NCBI GenBank assembly: GCA_946479535.1
Contig: CAMLGP010000113.1
Location: 1-7,763, forward strand
From: an uncultured Bacteroidota bacterium
GTDB lineage: Bacteria; Bacteroidota; Bacteroidia; Chitinophagales; Chitinophagaceae
DNA: 7,763 nucleotides
Reading direction: 5' to 3'
A model generated the notes under the pieces. That model had not been told where the DNA came from and ran no database searches. It saw nothing but the letters and a program-made list of their open reading frames with translations. The position numbers and the translations under genes were made by a program. Shown here one piece after another: positions 6,787 to 7,763 of this stretch (positions are counted from its first letter, which is position 1; the number at the start of each line of letters is the position of its first letter).

Positions 6787-6902
6787 GTTAGCTATTAGCC
6801 TTTAGCTCTTCCAAGTCATGATACATTTCATTTGTTTTGCCAATAATATAGACAGCTTTTAACCTCCGGACTGAAAGCTAACAGCAATAGCTAAAGGCTA
6901 AG
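6787..6902. repeat. Inverted pair of TTAGC heptamer arrays
   Basis: The left arm holds three contiguous heptamers, GTTAGCT, ATTAGCC and TTTAGCT (6787-6807). The right arm, read on the minus strand from 6902 to 6876, holds CTTAGCC, TTTAGCT, ATTGCT (one base short) and GTTAGCT. The arms share a perfect 13-bp inverted match (6795-6807 with 6889-6901) around an 81-nt interior. The heptamers fit nTTAGCy. This could be a folded 3' end of the folD-queE transcript or a dispersed intergenic repeat. A T-run (6909-6913) follows a few bases after the right arm, but the long loop is unlike a standard terminator. No ORF overlaps it. Confidence 0.6.
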
Positions 6903-6940
6903 CGATAATTTTTACCCTTTTATCTGGAATATTTTTTGAG

Positions 6941-6948
6941 TAGTTTCG
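6941..6948 (+). promoter_or_regulatory. Possible -7 box for the TPR-PD40 gene
   Basis: TAGTTTCG differs at one position from TAnnTTTG and ends 26 nt before the ATG at 6975, which would give a leader of about 20 nt. No TTG occurs at the usual -33 distance. The call is weak and depends mainly on position. Confidence 0.25.
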
Positions 6949-6974
6949 TTATATCATTAGTAACGTTTACCCCC

Positions 6975-7763
6975 ATGAAAAAACCATTTTTGCTTGTTAC
7001 CTGTTGCTGTTTCCTCCTGACCTTCTCTTTCAGCCAGTATAATCCAGAAAAAATAGACAAGAAAGCCCAGGCACTATATGGCCAGGCCATCCAAAGAGCC
7101 CAGGAAGGAAATCTTGCGCTGTCAGTAGGTTTATTGCAAAATGCCATTTCAATCGATCCCAAATATGTAGAAGCTTATCTCTCTCTGGGTGGCGTTTATG
7201 GCCAAATGAAAAATGCAAAATCAAGTGTAGAGTTCTATGAGAAGGCTTTTTCCTTGGATCCTGTATACTCCATGGAATACAAACTTCCCTATTCCATTAA
7301 TTTGGCCTCAATGGGTGAGTTTCAAAAAGCACTCGATGCCATTAACGAAATGCTGGAGAAGAAACCACCAAAGAATGAAACTTCGCTGAAGGCCACGCAA
7401 TATCGCAAACGTTGTTATGAATTTGCGGTGGATTATGCAAAGAAGAATCCTTCTACCAACTATGTATTCGCCCCCAAGAATGTGGGTGGGAATATCAATA
7501 CAGCCGAATCAGAATATTTTCCCTGTCTTACCATTGATGGTTCAGAACTCGTATTTACACGGCGACTGAATTCTTTTAATGAAGATTTCTTTTTCAGTCG
7601 CAATTCAGATAATCAGTGGCAGAAAGCAAAACCCATGGAAGGAAATGTAAATACCGATCAGAATGAGGGAGCCCAGAATATCTCGCAGGACGGTCAATGG
7701 CTGGTTTTTACCGGCTGTAACCGCCGTGACGGTTTTGGCAGCTGCGATATTTATATTTCCTAT
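6975..7763 (+). CDS. TPR and PD40 beta-propeller exported protein, PorE/OmpA-like (partial, C-terminus off window)
   Basis: The frame opens at 6975 and runs to the right edge (263 residues so far). Seen: a signal peptide (MKKPFLLVTCCCFLLTFSFS|Q, 1-20); about three TPR units at roughly 28-62, 63-97 and 103-131 (for example ALSVGLLQNAISIDPKYVEAY); then two PD40/WD40-like repeats with the typical core, LTIDGSELVFTRR (185-197) and ISQDGQWLVFTG (236-247). In Bacteroidota this order often continues into more PD40 blades, a carboxypeptidase-regulatory-like domain and a C-terminal OmpA peptidoglycan-binding domain, as in PorE of the type IX secretion system and many paralogues. Whether those domains are present cannot be seen here. 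Expected location is periplasmic, anchored to envelope. The three Cys at 10-12 fall within the hydrophobic core and do not form a good lipobox. Confidence 0.92.
   Translation, partial: MKKPFLLVTCCCFLLTFSFSQYNPEKIDKKAQALYGQAIQRAQEGNLALSVGLLQNAISIDPKYVEAYLSLGGVYGQMKNAKSSVEFYEKAFSLDPVYSMEYKLPYSINLASMGEFQKALDAINEMLEKKPPKNETSLKATQYRKRCYEFAVDYAKKNPSTNYVFAPKNVGGNINTAESEYFPCLTIDGSELVFTRRLNSFNEDFFFSRNSDNQWQKAKPMEGNVNTDQNEGAQNISQDGQWLVFTGCNRRDGFGSCDIYISY

Noticed and set aside
6214..7224. Minus-strand open frames within queE and the TPR gene
   Set aside because: They are antisense to genes with clear domain motifs and show no coding signature of their own.

Overview
The window looks like chromosomal DNA from a Bacteroidota bacterium, most likely of the Chitinophagales/Sphingobacteria type. 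Evidence is a SusC/RagA TonB-dependent transporter, several exported proteins whose signal peptides end just before Gln, a TPR-PD40 envelope protein, moderate GC, no Shine-Dalgarno motifs before the starts, and exact TAnnTTTG (-7 type) boxes a few bases before two start codons. The family-level placement is inference; no rRNA or other taxonomic marker is present.

Layout. Positions 1-1919 (minus) hold the N-terminal two thirds of a SusC-like transporter; its C-terminus and any susD partner lie beyond the left edge. Positions 1920-2316 are a 397-bp gap with no gene but several repeats and candidate promoter elements. Positions 2317-5120 (minus) hold two genes overlapping by ATGA: a 273-residue outer-membrane barrel-like protein (PorV/PorQ-like in appearance), followed by a 661-residue exported protein with an N-terminal helix-hairpin-helix (ComEA-like) region and a long beta-rich C-terminal part. 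A 140-bp divergent spacer separates these from a plus-strand pair, folD (5261-6136) and queE (6163-6777), 26 bp apart and probably one operon. A 197-bp gap follows, carrying an inverted pair of TTAGC heptamer arrays. The window ends inside a TPR plus PD40 beta-propeller protein (6975-7763) resembling the N-terminal half of PorE/OmpA-type envelope proteins.

How the genes work together. folD supplies one-carbon folate intermediates and queE makes 7-carboxy-7-deazaguanine for queuosine; they are cytosolic housekeeping genes. The other four encode cell-envelope proteins: nutrient import (SusC), two outer-membrane-type proteins of unknown role, and a periplasmic scaffold-like protein. No mobile element, CRISPR array, phage gene, tRNA or rRNA was found. 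The least explained parts are the HhH-barrel gene pair, the heptamer inverted repeat, and the repeat-rich region upstream of susC.
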